Positions 4,775-7,849 of a stretch of 7,849 bases of DNA are shown in pieces. The notes under the pieces were generated by a model. It did not search any database. It was not told where the DNA came from and saw only the letters and a list, made by a program, of their open reading frames with translations. Within the stretch, counting starts at the first letter, position 1. Each line of letters begins with the position of its first letter. The position numbers and the translations under genes are program-made. Origin of the DNA: an uncultured Phycisphaerae bacterium (lineage in GTDB: Bacteria; Planctomycetota; Phycisphaerae; Sedimentisphaerales; Anaerohalosphaeraceae); NCBI GenBank assembly GCA_937920485.1, contig CALETL010000131.1:1-7849 (forward strand), in the 5' to 3' direction.

Positions 4775-6750
4775 TGAACAGAGCCACACGTGCAATTTTG
4801 GGAATCTTTTTTATTTTTGTAATTGCGATTTCAGCCGTTTCAATTACTCAGAATCTGGGCAAACGGGTCCGGATGGATATTACGGAACGAGAACTCTATA
4901 CACTTTCTGAAGGAACCAAAGAAATACTGACAGAGCTCAACCAGCCGATTACACTGAAGCTGTTTTACGCGAAAACCGCCGCAATGAAGGGGCCGGATGA
5001 GATTCGTTATTACAATAACTACTATACGTATGTCAAAGCACTGCTGGAAGAGTATGCGATTCAGGCCAAAGGTAATGTTGTTTTGGAAGTGATCGATCCA
5101 CGACCTTACAGTGATGAAGAAATGGCGGCGATCCGTTATGGCCTGCGTCGGTTTAATATTACCGAGGATGAGAGTTTCTTTTTCGGGATGGTCCTGCAAA
5201 CACAATTTGGTGTGACCAAGACGATAGACTTTTTCTCGCCGGACCGGCAGGAATTTGTCGAATATGATATCAGCTATTTGATCGATACGGCAATCACCCG
5301 ACAGAAAACACGGCTGGGTGTTTTGAGTTCGCTGTCAGTGATGGGCGATTCTGAATATATGCTGCGGATGATGCAGATGCAGGGCCAGCAGGGCCAGCGC
5401 AAGTGGGGCATCATTTCGCACTTGGAAAAGCAGTTTGAAATTACATCAGTGCCGGCCGATACGGACAAGATCACTGATGTTGATCTGTTGCTGGTGATTC
5501 AGCCCAAGAACCTTCCGGAAAAAACGCTGTTTGCGATCGACCAGTTTGTCCTGAAGGGCGGTCGGGTAATTGTATGTGTGGATCCGCATTGCATTGCTGA
5601 CATGCCGGACCGGCAGCAGCAAATGCAAGGTATGCAGCATGACGCCAGTTCCAATATGCCGGAACTGCTGAAAGCGTGGGGCTTGGAAATGCCCGCGATG
5701 ACTTTTGCCGGCGACCGTTCGCTGGCGGTCACTGGCAGTCCGAATCCCAACCGACGGCCGGAAAAGATTTTAAGTATCATGAAATTGAATTCTGCTAATT
5801 ATTGCTTTAACAAAGACAACCCGATCGTAGCGGATTTAGGCGAGGTGACCGTGGCCTTTCCGGGTGTCTTAAAAACACTGGAACAGGGCGAGGATTTGCC
5901 TGAACTGAAGCATGTGCCACTGCTGATGACGTCTGATGAGGGCAATAGCTGGACAATCGAGAGTCCTTATGAATTAATGATGCCCAATTACAGCGCATTT
6001 CTGCGGCGGTTCCGGGATGGGACCGAGCCGGTTGTGATGGGGTACATGGTGACCGGAAGTTTCATGAGTGCTTTTCCGGAAGGGATTGAAGCTCCAAATG
6101 AAGCGGCGGATCAGGAAGCCGATGAAAATGCGGATCCTAATGCACCGGCGACCAAAACAGTCACCGGCCTGACAGAGGCGACCGAGTCCGGAGCGATTGT
6201 TGTTTTAGCGGATGTTGATTTTCTTAGTGATATGGTTGCCTATCAGCGAACATTCCTTGGTTTGGCTCCGATGGGCGGCAACAGCACACTTATGCTAAAT
6301 GCTCTCGAAAGTCTGTCCGGCTCCAATCGCCTGATCTCGATTCGTTCACGGGGAAGCTATGAACGTCCGTTTACGGTTGTCAAAGACATTGAGACGGCGG
6401 CCGAAGAAGAAATGATTGAGGAAACACGGGCCATTGAGGCACAGGTCAAGGGCTTCGAACAGCAATTAAACGAAAAATTACAGTCACTGCAGGGAGATAA
6501 CAAGGGTGCGATAATCAACCAGACCATTCTTGAAGAAAAGAAGGAGATCGAACTGCAGTTGCGTGATGCGGAAAAACGCTTGCGGGATATTAAAATGAAA
6601 AAGCGTGAGCGCGTGGAAGGCCTTAAAGGATGGATGCGTTTCTATTGCACGATACCCGTTCCCATTCTGACGGTGATGATGTCCATCGGGCTTGGAATTT
6701 ATCGCAGTGTAAAACGAAGACGGTATATCAGTCATGCCAGTGATTCTTAA
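4774..6750 (+). CDS. GldG family ABC transporter auxiliary protein
   Basis: The 658-residue protein starts at the ATG that overlaps the permease stop (TGATG). An N-terminal membrane anchor spans about residues 8-26. Next comes the typical opening of the family, with D-I-T-E-R-E-L-Y-T-L-S (35-45) and the segment ending ITLKLFYAK, then a central domain with YLIDTAITRQK (168-178), GVLSSLSV (182-189) and a Rossmann-like stretch, DVDLLLVIQP then KGGRVIVCVDP (235-271). The later part holds IVVLADVDFLSD (475-486) and NSTLMLNALESLSG (503-516). A charged coiled coil occupies about 540-618, and a second membrane helix about 625-645 precedes a basic tail (SVKRRRY). This matches the uncharacterised ABC auxiliary family (GldG, ABC_transp_aux) with both ends in the membrane and a large domain probably outside the cytoplasm. 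Met/Gln-rich stretches (190-208, 277-295) and an acidic linker (439-461) are local peculiarities. Function is unproven; it likely shapes or gates transport by its neighbours. Confidence 0.93.
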   Translation: MNRATRAILGIFFIFVIAISAVSITQNLGKRVRMDITERELYTLSEGTKEILTELNQPITLKLFYAKTAAMKGPDEIRYYNNYYTYVKALLEEYAIQAKGNVVLEVIDPRPYSDEEMAAIRYGLRRFNITEDESFFFGMVLQTQFGVTKTIDFFSPDRQEFVEYDISYLIDTAITRQKTRLGVLSSLSVMGDSEYMLRMMQMQGQQGQRKWGIISHLEKQFEITSVPADTDKITDVDLLLVIQPKNLPEKTLFAIDQFVLKGGRVIVCVDPHCIADMPDRQQQMQGMQHDASSNMPELLKAWGLEMPAMTFAGDRSLAVTGSPNPNRRPEKILSIMKLNSANYCFNKDNPIVADLGEVTVAFPGVLKTLEQGEDLPELKHVPLLMTSDEGNSWTIESPYELMMPNYSAFLRRFRDGTEPVVMGYMVTGSFMSAFPEGIEAPNEAADQEADENADPNAPATKTVTGLTEATESGAIVVLADVDFLSDMVAYQRTFLGLAPMGGNSTLMLNALESLSGSNRLISIRSRGSYERPFTVVKDIETAAEEEMIEETRAIEAQVKGFEQQLNEKLQSLQGDNKGAIINQTILEEKKEIELQLRDAEKRLRDIKMKKRERVEGLKGWMRFYCTIPVPILTVMMSIGLGIYRSVKRRRYISHASDS

Positions 6751-6773
6751 TCGCGGCGATAACTGATGAATAC

Positions 6774-6780
6774 AGGAGAG
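6774..6780 (+). promoter_or_regulatory. Ribosome binding site of the DUF4340 gene
   Basis: AGGAGAG lies five bases before the ATG at 6786 and sets that start. The gap from the GldG-like stop is only 35 bases with no terminator-like stem, so the gene belongs to the same operon. Confidence 0.85.
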
Positions 6781-6785
6781 ATTCA

Positions 6786-7849
6786 ATGAGTGACAGGAAA
6801 CTTGCAATCTTAGGGATCGTGGCGGTTTTGGCGGCCGGGTGGGCGATTCTTCAAAACCGTATCAGTCAAAGCAGTAATATTGCCGATTTCAGCAGTTCAC
6901 CGCTGATCGAAGGACTTCAAATCGGATCTGTATCGGGGGTTACGATTACCAGTGACAAGGGCGAAAAAACAACGACCCTGAACCGGATAGGCGAGAGTTT
7001 TGTCTTATCGGATAAAAATAACTATCCGGCGGATGTTTCTAAGATCAACAGTTTAATTAACAGTTGTCTGGATATTCGTACAAATGAAAAAGTAACCGAT
7101 AATTCCGACAATCACACTGATCTGGGTGTGTCTGAAGAAACAGCGGCTTGGCGCATTGCCTTTTTGGATAATGAAGGCAAAGAGATCGTGGGATTCTTTG
7201 TCTCGGGTAGCGATGAAAAGGGTGCCGCGTTTGTTCGATTGCTGAATGAAAAGGATGTGTATTCAATCCAAAACCCGCCGCGAATCGCCGGCAGTCCGAT
7301 GGACTATGTGGACGCCCAGTTGCTCCAGGTTCAGCAGAGCCAGACGTTGAGTGTTGCCGTCAAGACGGGCCAAGATACTTACATCCTGAAGTCAACTGAA
7401 GATAAAAGTGATGTTGAGTTACAGGACATGCCCGTCGGAAAGCAATTCAAAGGGACCGGCTACAAGTCCGTATTCGGGGCGCTCAGCTCACTGCGGTTTG
7501 ACGATGTGATGAGCGAAGGGAGTGTCTCAGAAGAATTCAAATTTGACTCAACGTATGCCTGCAAACTGGATGACAAAACCGTTTATAAGCTGGAACTGGC
7601 CCAGAAGGATGATACAGCTTACGCAAAGATTTCAGCGGATTATCTGGACAAATCACCGGTGGAAAAAACGGTCGGCGAGGTTGAATCCGAAGAGGAACTG
7701 AAAGCCAAAGAGGCAAAACTGCTGGCTATTGATGCGGTCAAGGCCTTTAACCAGAAGCATGAGGGTTGGGTTTATCAGATTCCTTCTCAAAAAGCGGGTG
7801 ATCTGGTCAAACCACTGTCGGAATTGCTTGAGGATGTGTCGGCACCGGC
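6786..7849 (+). CDS. DUF4340 domain-containing protein (3' partial)
   Basis: The frame is open from the ATG to the window end with no stop, giving 354 residues. The start reads MSDRKLAILGIVAVLAAGWA: a short basic head and one membrane helix (about residues 6-22) that may be an uncleaved anchor. The body has the beta-rich character of DUF4340 proteins: GSVSGVTITSDKG (48-60), YPADVSKINSLINSCLDI (81-98), a conserved-looking LGVSEE near 113, and a second half with ALSSLRFDDV (233-242). A Lys/Glu-rich stretch (about 293-313) leads to a closing segment with Gly-Trp-Val-Tyr-Gln-Ile-Pro (HEGWVYQIP) and a Leu-rich end (LVKPLSELLEDV). That pattern is typical of the C-terminus of the family, so only a few residues are probably missing. 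DUF4340 genes commonly follow GldG-like genes; their role is unknown. Family call rests on context plus this pattern. Confidence 0.88.
   Translation, partial: MSDRKLAILGIVAVLAAGWAILQNRISQSSNIADFSSSPLIEGLQIGSVSGVTITSDKGEKTTTLNRIGESFVLSDKNNYPADVSKINSLINSCLDIRTNEKVTDNSDNHTDLGVSEETAAWRIAFLDNEGKEIVGFFVSGSDEKGAAFVRLLNEKDVYSIQNPPRIAGSPMDYVDAQLLQVQQSQTLSVAVKTGQDTYILKSTEDKSDVELQDMPVGKQFKGTGYKSVFGALSSLRFDDVMSEGSVSEEFKFDSTYACKLDDKTVYKLELAQKDDTAYAKISADYLDKSPVEKTVGEVESEEELKAKEAKLLAIDAVKAFNQKHEGWVYQIPSQKAGDLVKPLSELLEDVSAP

Noticed and set aside
4840..5205. A 121-codon open frame on the - strand
   Set aside because: It is antisense to the conserved N-terminal part of the GldG-like gene and has no supporting signal.
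3290..6750. A gliding motility locus
   Set aside because: Only the GldA/F/G-like transporter parts are present; these are widespread in non-gliding bacteria, and no gliding machinery gene is visible in the window.
6484..6807. A 107-codon open frame on the - strand across the GldG-like/DUF4340 junction
   Set aside because: It covers the coiled coil and C-terminal helix of the GldG-like gene and the start of the next gene; Its composition fits an antisense shadow.

Overview
The window looks like chromosomal DNA from a planctomycete, most plausibly of the Phycisphaerae/Sedimentisphaerales kind. This is inferred from protein style, not from a marker gene. The first gene combines a cysteine/serine-laddered parallel beta-helix, a cap ending in a D-x-G-x-V-D-L-G-Y-H-Y type motif, a dockerin-like pair and FN3-like modules, a combination typical of the large secreted proteins of that group. 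Base composition is moderate, and all genes lie on the + strand with good Shine-Dalgarno sites.

Region 1 (1-3060) is the 3' part of one very large surface or secreted protein gene whose start and signal peptide lie before the window. Its visible 1019 residues read as: about ten beta-helix rungs with insertions, one of them a remarkable Trp/Tyr-rich insert; a beta-helix cap; a dockerin-like segment with one degenerate and one canonical calcium loop; and three FN3-like modules to the stop codon.

Region 2 (3061-3289) is a 229-base intergenic gap. It holds a strong rho-independent terminator for the surface-protein gene and then a probable sigma70-type promoter for the next operon.

Region 3 (3290-7849) is a tightly packed four-gene operon: an ABC ATPase of the GldA/ABC-2 type, a six-helix ABC-2 permease of the GldF type, a GldG-family membrane-anchored auxiliary protein, and a DUF4340 protein cut by the window end just before its likely C-terminus. 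The permease stop and the GldG start overlap by one base. ATPase and permease should form the transporter core (probably two copies of each). The GldG-like and DUF4340 proteins, both with an N-terminal membrane anchor and a large, probably extracytoplasmic body, are probable accessory subunits. The cassette is recognisable and recurs in many bacteria, but its substrate is not known to me, and nothing here supports a gliding role.

I found no RNA gene, CRISPR array, mobile element or attachment site. I see no clear wholly new system. The points most worth a second look are the architecture of the beta-helix protein (aromatic insert, internal dockerin) and the function of the ABC/GldG/DUF4340 cassette.
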